The notes: generated by a model from the sequence alone, not told the origin. A stretch of DNA of 64,000 bases from Azolla caroliniana (GCA_043228905.1 JBHGNT010000008.1:15934001-15998000); one strand, 5' to 3'; counted from the stretch's first letter, positions 34,101-45,704 are shown. Program-made: numbers and translations.

Positions 34101-37100
34101 CTTCCGCCAGACCATGGAAGAACCGGTGACAGGCATACTTGGGGTGAGCGTCGCTACGAACCTCACTGACGTTAGCGACAGACCGTCTGTAGTGGATCAC
34201 CACAACCCGACTATTACATTGATATTACACGGACAGGAAATCCCAGGATGCGTAATCGATGGCAGCTCGGGCGTTAATGTAATTAGCGCAAAAACATGCG
34301 AGCAATTAGGATTTCAGAATGGGAGGCTTGCCCATTCTGGCTCCGTATGGCAGATCTCCGCTCAGTACGACCATTGGGGTTGATATGCAAGATAGGCATT
34401 ATCGTGGGAGGATATCGCTTCGACATCTCGACGGTAGTCCTCGCCCTGAACGCCCCAGGGGCATACCTTGTGCTGTTGGGCAGACCGTGGCTTGGGGCAG
34501 CAAATATCAAGCAGAGGTGGCAACACAAGTGTATCAGTTTCCGACACGGACGCACCAAGGTTCGCGTACCTACGGAGGGAAGCGCAACACAATCTAAGGG
34601 TATAACACCATTATACGCGGAAGATATAAATATGCTGGTTGGAGTGGAGGATGCAGAATTAGAGGCATACCTAGACGAGCACCCTCGGATTATTCCGCTG
34701 TTCGAAATCGACGTCATCGCAACCGCAACACAATATGCCACGACCACTATTCTCCATGACGAGGCATACGAACCAAACCTGGAGTCAATATTGGAACTAA
34801 GCAGAGCATGGACAACATTCGAGACGGAAATGGAAATTTCACGGCGAGTCACCGCCTCCGCCCTGGAAGAAGTAAACGTGGGTACGACGTTAGAACCTCA
34901 TTTTCTCTCCATCGCAAAGGAATTAAGGCCGGACCAGAGAGACGCGATGATTGAACTACTCAAGAAATATAAAGATGTGTTCGCCTAGGCTCACGCGGAC
35001 ATGAAGGGGTTAGATCCGAAGTTCTATCAACATAAGATCAATTTAGCAACCGACGCAAAACCCGTCCAGCAGCACCGCTACCGCATGAACCCGAACTACG
35101 CGACCCGCGTAAAAGAAGAAATTGACAAACTCCTAAAGGCGGGATTCATACGGCCAGTTAAACAAGACACATGGTTAAGTCCGATAGTAGTCGTTCCAAA
35201 GAAAAACGGCAAAATACATGTATGCGTGGATTACCAAAAATTAAACGTCGTAACCATTACAGACACATTCCCTTTACCATTCACCGATAGCGTACTGGAC
35301 GCCGTCGTAGGACATGACATGTACAATTTTTTAGATGGCTTCAGTGGGTATAACCAGGTACGCATACATCTCGATGACCAAGAGAAGACAACATTTGTCA
35401 CGGATTGGGGAGTCTATGTGGCAGTCGTCATGATGTTCGGGCTAAAGACGGCGCCGAAGACATTTCAATGGACAATTACGGAGATCTTTGGGGAATATAT
35501 TCCGGCATTCATGCAAGTATTTTTAGACGACTTTGCGGTATATGGGAAAACAATTGACCATTTTACGCATCTGCAATTGTGCCTGGAATGTTGCCGCACC
35601 GCACGCTTAAGCCTGAATCCCGCGAAATGTGCCTTCGGCGTGACCAGCGGGACTCTCCTAGGCCATATAGTCAGCAAGGATGGAATAGCGGTTGATCTGA
35701 ACAAGATCTCCGCGATTACCCAAGCCAAAACTCTGACAAACAGGAAATCACTCAGCTGGTTTTTAGGACAAATACGATGGCATAGTCGGATGATACGATA
35801 CTTGGCAGACTTCGCCATGCCGTTACATGCTACCGTGCATCAGACTCCCTTCCAATGGACCGCAACAGAGGACAAGGCCTATGAGGTGCTTAAGATAATG
35901 CTCACACAGGCACCCGCCGTACAGCCACCAGTTTGGGCGAAGCCAATCCACGTGTTCATAGACGCCTCAGACATAGCAATAGGAAGTGCACTAATGTAGC
36001 TCACCAAACCAAATTGGTACCGGCCAGTGTACTACGCTAGTCGCAAATTATCAACAGTAGAGCGTAACTTTTCTAGAACGGAGCGGGAGGCGCTAGGGAT
36101 GATCTATAACATCAATAAATTCCGGCATTATCTGTTGGGGAGGAAATTCACATTCCACGTGGATCATTCGGCACTGCTGTATTTGGTGGAGAAACAAGCA
36201 CTGACAAGGAAATTGGCACGATCTATGCTTCAAGAATTTGATGTTGTAATTCAGCACCACCCGGGGACGCAACACGCAGTGGCAGATTTTTTGGGCAGAC
36301 TCGATAATGGAGAAATAGTACAGAAGGACGACGATGACTTTCCGGACGCCGACATTCTACGGGTAGCAGCACTAGCAGAAAGAACGGAATCGACCTTTCC
36401 GAACCGGTGGCTTATGGAAATGACATACTTTTTGACTATGGGACTGCCTCCACCACAATTACACACAGACGAGAAGAAACGATTAGCCGTCCGAAGCTGT
36501 AACTTCTGCCTGGTAGAAGGAATTTTATATCACAAAGGAAGTGATGGCATTTGGCGACGCGGGGTACGTCAGGATGAGAAAGAAGCAATCTTACGAGAGG
36601 CTCACTGTGGCACGGTAGGCGGCCATTACGCGGGCGATGTTACAGCCCGGAAAATATGGTAGGTGGGCCTATGGTGGCCGACTACACAGAAGGACGCATA
36701 CGAGTATTGCAGAAAGTGTGACTTGTGTCAATGGATGGGCCAGCCCACGGAGGGCGCAAGGATGCCACACCAGCCCGTATTACCGTTAGACCCCTTCCAA
36801 AAGTGAGGATTGGATTTTGTGGGCCCCTTTACACTGGCGGCGGCCGTACGGGCAATAAATACATATTGGTAGCCATGGATTATTGCACCAAGTGGGTAGA
36901 AGCAAAGGCACTACGAGAAAATACGGCGGCTATCACAACGAGATTCCTTTACGAGCACATATGGTGTCGGTTTGGCTGTCCGATTGAGCTTATTAGTGAC
37001 CAAGGGAGCCACTTTCTCAATACGATTGTTCGAGAACTAACACATCATTACACCGTAGTCCACAAGAAGAGTGCGCCATATTATCCATAGGCAAATGGGT

Positions 37101-37700
37101 TAGCGGAATCCACCAACAAGACGTTGCAGACCATCTTAAAGAAAATCGTCAATGAAAATAGAATGGACTGGGATACCAAATTACAGAGTGCGTTATGGGC
37201 GTACAGAACTAGCTACAAAACAAGCATACAGTCAACACCGTTCGGCTAGTGTTTGGGCTGGAGGCCGTGATGTCGGTAGAATTTCAGATACCCAATTTAC
37301 GCATTCAAGTACGGGACCGAATATTGGAAGCCAAGTCGGAGGAGGTACGGGTCCACCAGCTATTCGAACTCGGCAAAAAACGCGTACACAGCATGGCTGT
37401 GTTGGAGCAAGAACAACGACGACGTAAAGCATTTGTGGATCGACATCGGAATGCACGGGAAAAGGATTTCACGGTCGGTCGAGCGGTACTGGTTTTCCAA
37501 ACCCGCATGGGACATATGCCAGGGAAGTTACAATTCCGCTGGATAGGCCCGTACTGGATAATAGGAGCGGAATAGGGCACGTTCCAACTAGGTACACTGG
37601 CCGGGGAAGTCTTACGACAAAAGGTGAATGGGTTCCACCTTAAACCTTACCTGGGCCCTACGCCACCTAACCCATTCACCGCTGGACAGGACAAAGCCGG
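34101..37700 (+). pseudogene. G1 protease, reverse transcriptase, RNase H and integrase
   Basis: Protease shows CVIDGSSGVNVIS (34,251) and, after a frameshift near 34,330, AYLVLLGRPWLG. RT (35,001-35,999) is open for 332 codons with LDGFSGYNQVRI, FLDDFAVYG and GFIRPVKQ. RNase H (36,027-36,300) has YASRKLS, FHVDHSALLYL and VADFL. Integrase has the HHCC domain (AHCGTVGGHY, CRKCDLC), DFVGPFT, ISDQGSHFLN and NGLAESTNK. In-frame TAG stops lie at 34,986, 35,997, 36,658, 37,087 and 37,573, with a TGA near 36,804. Gypsy G2 keeps CAG at the 37,087 site and TGG at the 36,804 site. Confidence 0.9.
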
Positions 37701-37765
37701 AGAATCCGCGGCGTAAGTGGATGGCCCCACTTGTATCATAATGTAAAAATGTATGTAACCGTTGC

Positions 37766-37800
37766 GAAAAAAAAAAAGAAAAAAGAAAAAAGAAAGAAGA
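37766..37800 (+). other. Internal 35-nt polypurine run in G1
   Basis: An uninterrupted purine run, mostly A with scattered G, lies between the end of integrase and the extra coding module. It could serve as an internal plus-strand primer during reverse transcription, as central polypurine tracts do elsewhere. This role is inferred from composition and position only. Confidence 0.35.
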
Positions 37801-37826
37801 TAGCGACGTTATTAAAAAAGGACTGA

Positions 37827-40563
37827 ATGCATGCACAAAATTCTAGATCAAGAACACCCGGCACCACGATGGCTCACCACCCAATGAACCCTAGGACACA
37901 GAAAGAAGGAAATAGAAGATCTTCTGCACAAAACAGAAACCCACCTCCTAACTCTCAGCGCTCTCATCCCTCCCCTCCCTCACCTTCTCCTCCATCCTAT
38001 CACAGAGCTCAAGCCCACCGCAACTACCAATCTCCTCCCCACCAGCCTACTCTAACTATGCCGATCTTTATCTCTACCGCCTTACGTCGATGGCTCGTGG
38101 AGAAACACTTGGATGGGTACATCAGGGTCGCAGAGGCACCTCCACACCCGGATGCGTTGGACATCGCCAGAAAGCTGAATATCGACACGGTCACCAACTC
38201 TTTGATCCGGAAAAAGTTGGACCTGTCATCACTAGGTGAGAGGCATTTCGAAATCCCTCCTGCAGAGTCGTTGCAGAGATATTTCGGCCCATATTCCTCC
38301 TCCGCCAAGGCCTATAGAACGAAGCAGATCCCGGATCCCTTTTTCCGTGAAGTCGCCAAGTTCCTATTAGAGGTCAGATGCGTACACGTAAACGCATATG
38401 GGATGCCCAAGCAGAAGGCATGTATCATTATTGATACCTTTGAAGGGCGTGCGGTCGATTGGGGAGTCATCACGGGGCCGACGTTAAGGGAAGGCCTGGA
38501 TGCGTATCAAGGAGGCAAGAAGCTCAGGCTGATCATACAACAGTACATGATGATGCTATTCCCACCTCGAGGCCTACTGGCACCGCAACCCAGTAGACCC
38601 ACGCCTCTGCCCCGATCCGCGAAGCGCAGGTTAGCGGAGTTAGCTGCCACAGAGTGGGAGGATGAACCCCAACCTGCCCAACCGGACACACAGACAATGC
38701 CGGAAGAGCAGGCGGCGCGCTCCGCGGAAGCGGCACCAGAGCCAGACGCCAAATCACGGCAGGATAGCCCCAAACCGAAACGGCGGAGGCTGGACATGAA
38801 GGATGGGTGGGATTAGTTAAAGACGTACCCACAGCAGCAAAGCTCATGGAATTCTTGGCAACGCAACAGATAAAGGCCTCACAACAAATGGCCAAGGAGC
38901 ACGCGGAGCACCAAATGATCGAGTGCGCCTTAACACAAACGACAAAGAGCGACGATGAGGACCGGTTAGCCAGAGTCGGCAGACGGAGGAACGCCGATAT
39001 ACGCCGAGTGGGGATGGAGCTACCCCCATTAAACACGGCCCTAGTCGAAGTCTGTAGAGAACTGGCAAAGGTCAGCATGAGCGCCAAGGAGATGGCCATT
39101 AAAAATAAGAATGTTTGGAAGAAGGTGAAACTGACCCAAGCCGAGCTGCAAAAAGCCAACGAACGCATCGCGGAGTTGGAAACTAACGCGACTATAGTGC
39201 AACAAGCAACTCCACCACCAAACCATGCGATCGAAGCCTTGAAGGAGGAGATTGAGGCTCAGACCGCCATTGCCTCAAAAGCAAAAAGGGCCGCAGAACT
39301 AGCGGAATCAGAAATTGACCGCCTTCGCGCTGAACTTCGCCAATCCTCAGACAGGGAAAAGGACATCCGGGCCAACGGCCAAAAGGCAGTAAAAACCCTT
39401 GAAGAGAAACTCGTTGTGGAGGCAGCACAACACACCTAGACAAAAGAAAGAAATGCCCAATTACGGGAAGAAGTGAAGAAATCGGAGGCGGCAATGGCTG
39501 GACTCCGGACCTTATTGGAGAAAAAGAAGGTATGGTTCGACGAGCAGCTGGTGGGCGAACAGGAAAGAAGGCATCAACTCGAAATCCGCCCAAACAATGA
39601 AATGGGGAAATTAGAAGAACTCCATAAAAAGGAATTCTAGCCGTGGGCGGGCCTGAAGAGCACGTACGAAGAAGCGGTGGCAGTTAGTCAGCAAGAAATT
39701 GCAAACCTCAAGAAGTCGGTGGAAGAAGCACGCAACCGTTGCCAAGCCATCATAGACAACGTGTGTATCCTTCTACAAACGAATTGGGAGAGGTTCACAA
39801 TGCAATTTAAAACGGTGCTAGACAAAGGATGGATGGTGTGGGCAGCCCAAGTGGCGGAATTGCACGCGTATCGTGCGGACTGGGAGAACCGACGAAAAGG
39901 CGGCCGAGGTTTCTATAAACTCAATGAGGAGAGCATTGCGGCAGTATGCGAGGACCTAACACAGGACTATCGCGTGCTAGCAGACCAACATTCCAAAGAA
40001 CTCGCGCAACTATTAGATGATTTTGGTGAAAGCCAGGAGGAGCTGTTTCACTAGATGACACAAGCCGGCAGCACGCCAACAAATGAAGAATCCATCGCGA
40101 CACCAATTCTGGACACTGCCGAAGAAGAGGAACCTCAGGCCAGGTCACCAGAAATTACAACTATGGTGAACAACGCGGGACGACGAGCAGAGTCCCCCAC
40201 ATTACCAGACAACGATACCGCTGCCCAAGAGGAACCCCATTTACCGCTATCGACCGACCACATGGATAATGTTACGGACCAAGTGGAACCGCAACCCCAC
40301 TCCCTAGAGCGTACAACGACGGACGACACCACGGAGGAAGTGACGGATGAGACGGAGCCGCGACCGACTGCAAGCCCAACCCCCTAGCCCAAGAAGAGCC
40401 CATAGAATCCGGACCGCCCACACAGGATGATCGCGACACCAGGAGAAGCCCTCCCGACCAAACAGGGGAACTACACCACGATGCACCTATGGGCCCTACG
40501 CCGTCCCCGGACGCGGACACCTTATCAGAGCCAAAAATTCGGGCCATTTTGGAAGAAGATTAA
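37827..40563 (+). pseudogene. G1 extra module: unknown domain, coiled coil and acidic tail
   Basis: A sense-strand coding region of about 910 codons fills the space between integrase and the 3' LTR. The first 329 codons (37,827-38,816) are open. They hold a Pro/Ser-rich start, then a globular domain at residues about 78-255 (MPIFISTALRRWLVEKHLDG, FEIPPAESLQRYFGPY, then VRCVHVNAYGMPKQKACIII), and a basic end. A frameshift at about 38,805 leads into a long heptad-rich coiled coil (AKLMEFLATQQIKASQQMAK; LTQAELQKANERIAELE), interrupted by TAG at 39,437 and 39,638. The frame then covers the NLKKSVEEARNRC segment to TAG at 40,052 and an acidic Thr/Pro-rich tail ending ILEED at 40,563, 24 bp before the LTR. 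I see no transmembrane segment. I do not recognise the family; its place matches the env-like genes of Athila-type elements. Confidence 0.7.
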
Positions 40564-40586
40564 CGGGATGGGTCCGACGTGCCAGG

Positions 40587-41034
40587 TGTTGTCCGCCAGA
40601 ATAGTAATCGACAGACAAGAGCGTAGGAATAGGGAATAGTATAAGATTGTAATGCATGTAACGGTTCACGCGGGAAGCGTGAACGGCTAAAAGACCCTGC
40701 GTATATAAAGGGCAGAAAACCTCTGATAGAAGTAGCGTGTAATTTTGGAATGTAAAGAAGCGTATCGTAATAGAATTCTATCTTCTCTGATATCTGTGTA
40801 TAGCTACGGCTAATCTACTGTGTGCTTGTAACACTTGAGAGTGTAGAAGTAAGCCACGGTGAGTGTGTAGCCACTGTTAAGGAGCTCGGTTGTAGCTGTC
40901 TCCCTTATACACTGCTAGGGTACATGGAACATTCCCCTACGTATTACGCAGAGACGCTATCGTTCATTGTCACATAGTCACTTGGAGGTCTAGGTCGAAG
41001 GACTGACCGTAGATTGTGTTCCTAATCGGTAACA
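40587..41034 (+). repeat. 3' LTR of G1
   Basis: The 448-bp LTR starts TGTTGTCCGCC and ends TAATCGGTAACA, followed by target duplication CTAAC. A TATA box TATATAAA lies at about 40,701-40,708. It matches the 5' LTR closely. Confidence 0.9.
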
Positions 41035-42605
41035 CTAACAACCGACTGGGCCGTGGTAAAGAGAGTCTGCGGCCATTTTGACAAACGGCGTGAGTGGGTC
41101 GATAAAGGCTTGACGGGGGCGGGTTCTGTTGCGACAAGGAAGGTCGAGGTACCCCCACCGACGCAAAGGGAAGAGACCTGAGACTGGCTCGAGACTGGCT
41201 CAACTTCGACTAGCATGGTCAAAGGCTCATCCAGAGGGGCAGCTCTGGAGGAGCTGACTCAAATGGTGAGGGACCTCAAGATTGCACAAGCACGGAGGGA
41301 CGGCGTCGAACAAGTCTGTGACCGAAGGCCTCCGGCTGGGAACCGGTGCTTGTGGTGCGACGCGGTCGGCCACGCCCGAAGGGACTGCGAGGACTTCCCC
41401 GAAGCGATAAGAGGTAACGTTGTGTACATATGGAACGGTCGGGTGCATGCTAGCAAGACCCAAAGGGCCCTGGATCTGAATGTCAGACGAGGAGGTATGA
41501 AACGACTGATGGAAGATGTGGCGGCTCGCCACGCAGAGACCGTCCACTACTTAGCGTCGGCTGGAATCCGGGTCAGAAGCGATGAAGTCCGGAAGACGAA
41601 GGAAGCCGGATTCTGGCCATTGATACTGGAAGGCCTCGTTGGCGTACGGTTGAGGAAAGAGGAAGCGGACCACGCAGAAAGACAGGTTCGGGAGGCAACC
41701 GGGTGGAGTAACCCGGTCGAAGAGAAGACGGGCTTCGTTGAAGCCGCTTGCCAAAACTACAAGTTTTTGGTGGAGCACAAGCGTGCGGGTAAGACCGGAG
41801 GGGCCGGACCCTCACAACGGTATGAGACCTGGTTCAGGCAAAAGTAGAATGATGCTGGCACGATCAGCACACCAAATAAAGCCAAGAGGGCCGGGTACCG
41901 ATTGAGCATGGAGATCGAGAGGACCACGGACCTGCAAAAGGTCCTCGAGGAACGTATCCTTGATAGCAAAGTGGAGCTGTCACTGAGGGAAGTGCTCAAA
42001 ATTGCCAAGAAGGAGTTCCACGACTCCATTGTGGACTTGGTGAAGTGGAAAAGGCTTTCGACAGAGCCGGAGCCGGAGAAGCCGGTGGAGGTGCGAACGA
42101 CGCACCTAGAAGACATGGCTCTAGAAGACGAGTTGGCGTTGTGCCACTATTCAAGGCCACATTGGGCCAGAGCAACCACGGAGACCCCCGTGAAGATCGG
42201 AGATGTTCAGGAGCTGGTGGTGGCATTGGTGGACCATGGTTCAGAAATCAACTTGATGTCCACGAACTTCTACAAGAAGGGGAAGTGGCCGATCAATACA
42301 AGCACGGGTGGAAAATACGGGCAGCAACGCACGCCATGGTAGAGCTGCATGGAGCCTGCCCGAATGTACGAGTGAAAATAGCCGATGTCGAGATTGATCA
42401 AGACTTCTTCGTGCAGGAGACGTCCTCGCATCTGGTTATACTCGGGGAACCGTACATCACGGAGACAAAGGTGCTGGACAACGGTTCGGCATATGCACGA
42501 GTCAAGAGCCAGGACGGGCGTCACTCGGTCCAGTTCCTGACGGTGCGAACGAACCATGAGTGTAACCGTGAGACCCTCGATGGCGAAAACCGAGGGGATT
42601 TTTAG
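41035..42605 (+). pseudogene. Gypsy F gag C-terminus and protease
   Basis: After G1 the reading continues TTDWAVVKRVCGHFDKRREW. It then shows a gag zinc knuckle CLWCDAVGHARRDC (41,347-41,388, CX2CX4HX4C) and a long region shared with Gypsy E2 (GGMKRLMED, REATGW, then the LQKVLEERILDSKVELS block). The aspartic protease motif VDHGSEINLMS is near 42,230. The frame shifts near 42,300 into SSHLVILGEPYI. Stops lie near 41,182 (TGA) and 41,845 (TAG). The open counterpart in E2 supports the reading. Confidence 0.85.
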
Positions 42606-43150
42606 AGAGGGCTATCAAGACGAGGGGCCACAATAGTCTGGACACCCCGGAAAAACCCTACAGATGTACTATAGGCAAAAAGACCCGTACCATAGGTAGG
42701 AAATTATGGTTCTCCTATAGCGGAGGTTGTACGATACCCGGCGTAGTTGGCCGGGAAAAGAAGCGGGTGGGGGAGCGACTTCGGGCATGCGGAGTCCTTG
42801 GCCCGGAAGAGGAAATCAACGGAGCCATGGAGGCGGTCTCTTTCGACGACACCTTAGGGAAGTTACGGGAGGTGTTCAAAGAAGGCCTTAATGAGGATTG
42901 GACGATTTCGGTAAGTTTGGGAAGGATGTACGAAGTCATAGCCGACTTCGGTAAGGGACTCGAGTCGGATCGGACGGCCCAAGTGGATACGAAGTACAAG
43001 ACTATGGACCGGAAGATGAGGCCAGTTGCGGCACCCTTGCCGGAGGGCAGTGATTTACGGATAAAGGGGGTCGCGTCGGACCCAAGTTTGCGAGATCTGG
43101 CCAGCATAGGACACACGTTCACCGACATAATGCTGCGGGAGCTCAAGATC
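42606..43150 (+). pseudogene. Gypsy F region before RT
   Basis: The frame from 42,767 reads MGERLRACGVLGPEEEINGA and reaches YKTMDRKMRPVAAPLPEG, a segment that resembles the stretch just before RT in some Gypsy polyproteins. It ends at LRELKIG, where the sequence switches to a Copia RT reading CKWVY. Four bases of GCAA and flanking similarity (ATCGG) sit at the switch. Confidence 0.6.
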
Positions 43151-44570
43151 GGTTGCAAATGGGTGTATTAGGTAAAGTACAATGCCGATGGTTCGGTTAA
43201 CTGGTACAAGGCCTGGTTAGTAGCGAAGGGATATGCACAGACCCACGCAATCGACTACGACGAGACATGCGCTCTGGTAGCGAAGATGACGACGGTTCGT
43301 GTGGTATTGGCGGTTGCTGCGGCAAGGGGGTGGCATCTTCACCAAATGGATGTGAAGAATGTGTTTCTTCAAGGTGACCTTGAAGAATGTGTCCATATGA
43401 TTCAACCTCTAGGTTTTCAGTCAGAGATGAACAAGTTAGCGGTGTGCCGGCTTAAGAAGTCACTTTATGGTCTGAAACAAGCCCCCTGAGCTTGGAATGG
43501 GAAGATCAAGCACCGGTTATATAAGATAGGGTTTGTGACCTCTAAATCCGACTCATCATGGTCTGAAACAAGCCCCCCGAGCTTGGAATGGGAAGATCAC
43601 ACACCGGTTATATAAGATAGGGTTTGTGACCTCTAAATCCGACCCATCATTGTTTATCCGGCAAGGTTCGGACGGTCCAGTTTGCATCTTACTTTATGTA
43701 GATGATTTAGTCATCACCTAACCAGGACTCAATGAAATCAGCCGTGTCAAGGCCCAGTTGTTGAACGCATTTGAGATGAAGGACCTGGGGGACCTTCATT
43801 ATTTCCTTGGGATTGAGGTGATGCGAACCCCCAACAACATATTGCTCTCACAACGACACTATGTGTTGAATATGTTGTACAAGTTCGGCATGACAGAATG
43901 CCGACTTGTCTCCACACCCCTGGACCGGAACTAGAAGCTCCATCCCAACTCCGAACCAGCCTGCGATGAGTAACGGTTTCGACAAATTGTCAGAAGCCTG
44001 ATGTACTTGACAATGACCCGACCCGACATCAGTTATCCGGTCGGTGTGATCAGCCATTTCATGTAGAAGCCAACCGTGGAGCACCTTCAATGCGTGCATC
44101 GAATATTGCGATATGTGAGCGACACGAAGGACCGATGTTTGTTATACCGACATGGTATAACTAAAGAGCTAGTCGGATACACAAATGCCGACTAGGCTGG
44201 TGATGCATCGGATCGCCGATCCACCTCCGGTTACATGTTTTCTCTAGGTAGCGCGACTGTTGCGTGGAGCAGCAAAAAGCAGCCAAAAGTGGCTCTGTCG
44301 AGCATTGAGGCTGAGGATCGGGGCACTACCAATGCTACTTGTGAAGCCATCTGGCTTCAGAGATTGCTGCAAGATCTCTGGATCGATGTGTCGACCCCAA
44401 TCCTAATCTACTGTGACAACATGAGCAACATACAGCTCGCCAAGAACCCTGTGTTCCATGCTTGAACAAAGCACATAGAAGTGCATTATCACTTCGTGCG
44501 TGAGCGGGTCCTGAGTGGTGAAGTCGAACTTCGGTATGTTCAGACGGATCGGCAGGTTGCCGACATCTTC
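43151..44570 (+). pseudogene. Copia B4 RT/RNase H, broken
   Basis: Recognisable blocks are [45 protein letters not shown] (near 43,700), GDLHYFLGIEV, RNase H EAEDRGT and YCDNMSN, and KHIEVHYHFVRERVL. A 91-bp tandem duplication (43,468-43,558 and 43,559-43,649) shifts the frame. Many stops are present (near 43,171, 43,488, 43,718, 43,932, 44,065, 44,193 and 44,463). Confidence 0.85.
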
Positions 44571-44857
44571 ACCAAGAGAGGGAGTGTTGAGTGAGCAAGC
44601 TCAATCGGATCCAGATTGGTATCTGGAAACAACCAGCCAGATCGGGGAGATAGATCGGAGAGCCAGATTCGTGCGGGAACTCGAAGCCTAGTAATAGCCT
44701 AGACTACTAGGTAATCATTGTCTCGTAGATAGTGTCAGTCACACGTAGGAATATTGAAGTACCTGTCAGTACTTTATGGACTTGTATAAATAGTGTTGTT
44801 TAGCACGATGTATGTACAGAGTTTTCAGAGTGTTATTTTGAATTGAGTTTATGTTCT

Positions 44858-44892
<35 letters not shown>

Positions 44893-45017
44893 CTGTCTCT
44901 CTCTCTCCCACGCTTATTCTCTATGTATTAAGCTTCTCCATTAAACCTTCATCTTATTCTCTGTTGTTATCTGGCTGAGCCAGTTTTTTCTTACGCTTCC
45001 GCACGTTAACATCTACA
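43151..45017 (+). mobile_element. Copia B4, 5'-truncated, decayed
   Basis: The RT-RNase H part of a Copia B-type element (43,151-44,570) is followed by its 3' LTR (44,585-45,017, TGTTGAGTGAGC to AACATCTACA). The end of the coding region and the post-RNase H module are deleted: FTK is followed directly by the purine tract and LTR. The (CT)n tract typical of this LTR lies at about 44,860-44,907. Confidence 0.85.
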
Positions 45018-45704
45018 GATTCTCTGTTACATTAAACCTTCATCTTATTCTTGTTGTGTTCCCTCTTTGCCTGATTTTCGTTGTTGTTTCCCTACGACCT
45101 CTGAACTCTGTATACGCAGATATTGTTTTTTCTCCTCTATGCTCATTGTTCTTGCTGTTGATGTGCTTTCTTTGAACTCTGTGTATGCTCATTTGTCTCC
45201 TGTGCACGACCTCGTCAACAACCTCTTGCATATAGGTGATTTCTTTGGCTTGGTGTGCACCCAAGGTGAAGACATCAAAACGGTGTGGTACCTCTACCTC
45301 GACCTTTGCTTGCATCGTTCCATCTACAACTTGTACGACCTCCAGGTATTCACTGTGCTGCATTTACGGTTTAGGGTTTGATTATTCATATTCTCTGTGC
45401 TGCATGTCCAACTATGTTTTCGTATTCTTTGTGTTTCATGTCCGTCTGTTTTTATTTTGTGTATGTTTGACATGGATGAGCTTTTGTCTGATTGTTTAGG
45501 GTTTGTGTGTACATGCAACTTAGATTGAGTTGGCTACGATGATTTGCTGGTTTAGGGTTTGTTTAGGGTTTGTGTTCGACATGGCTTGTACATGCAACTT
45601 AGATTGAGTTGGCTATGATGATTTGCTGGTTGTTGATGGTATTTTGATGAGTTTTCTTCTTATACACACATATTCTTGCAACAAGAATAGGGAAGATCAG
45701 GACA
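45018..45704 (+). other. Spacer with short duplication and telomere-like motifs
   Basis: TTTAGGGTTTG occurs near 45,370, 45,498, 45,552 and 45,563. The 42-bp block GTACATGCAACTTAGATTGAG...GATTTGCTGG occurs at about 45,510 and 45,588. A stretch near 45,200-45,345 could be an exon of the following gene (HDLVNNLLHIGDFFGLVC) ending at a GTATTC donor, but I cannot confirm it. Confidence 0.4.

Larger units (their letters stand above)
31937..41034 (+). mobile_element. Gypsy element G1, complete structure, 9.1 kb, with extra 3' module
   Basis: LTRs of 434 bp (31,937-32,370) and 448 bp (40,587-41,034) start TGTTGTCC and end GGTAACA. CTAAC flanks both sides (31,932-31,936 and 41,035-41,039). The primer site TTTGGCACGC begins at 32,373. 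Gag, protease, RT, RNase H and integrase are followed by an extra coding module before the 3' LTR. RT reads FLDDF, the variant I associate with Athila/Tat-type Gypsy elements, and no chromodomain is visible. The frames carry about a dozen stops, almost all TAG. Confidence 0.95.
30760..43150 (+). mobile_element. Gypsy element F, split by Gypsy G1 and 3'-truncated
   Basis: LTR, primer site and the gag N-terminus lie left of G1 (to 31,936). The same gag reading continues right of G1 from 41,035 through zinc knuckle, protease and the region before RT. Joining across G1 restores the frame from DDGL to TTDWAVVKRVC, matching the open gag of Gypsy E2. F ends near 43,150, fused to a Copia RT, so its RT, integrase and 3' LTR are missing here. 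Confidence 0.85.

Noticed and set aside
37827-38816. Chromodomain or classical envelope protein after G1 integrase
   Set aside because: No chromodomain pattern is visible, and no signal peptide or transmembrane segment is seen, so it was kept as an unknown module.
45040-45363. 107-codon minus-strand open frame
   Set aside because: It has no domain, no start support and overlaps a possible plus-strand exon; neither strand is convincing.
45360-45580. Interstitial telomere array
   Set aside because: Only four scattered TTTAGGG words occur, within TTTAGGGTTTG, which is common in plant promoters and leaders.
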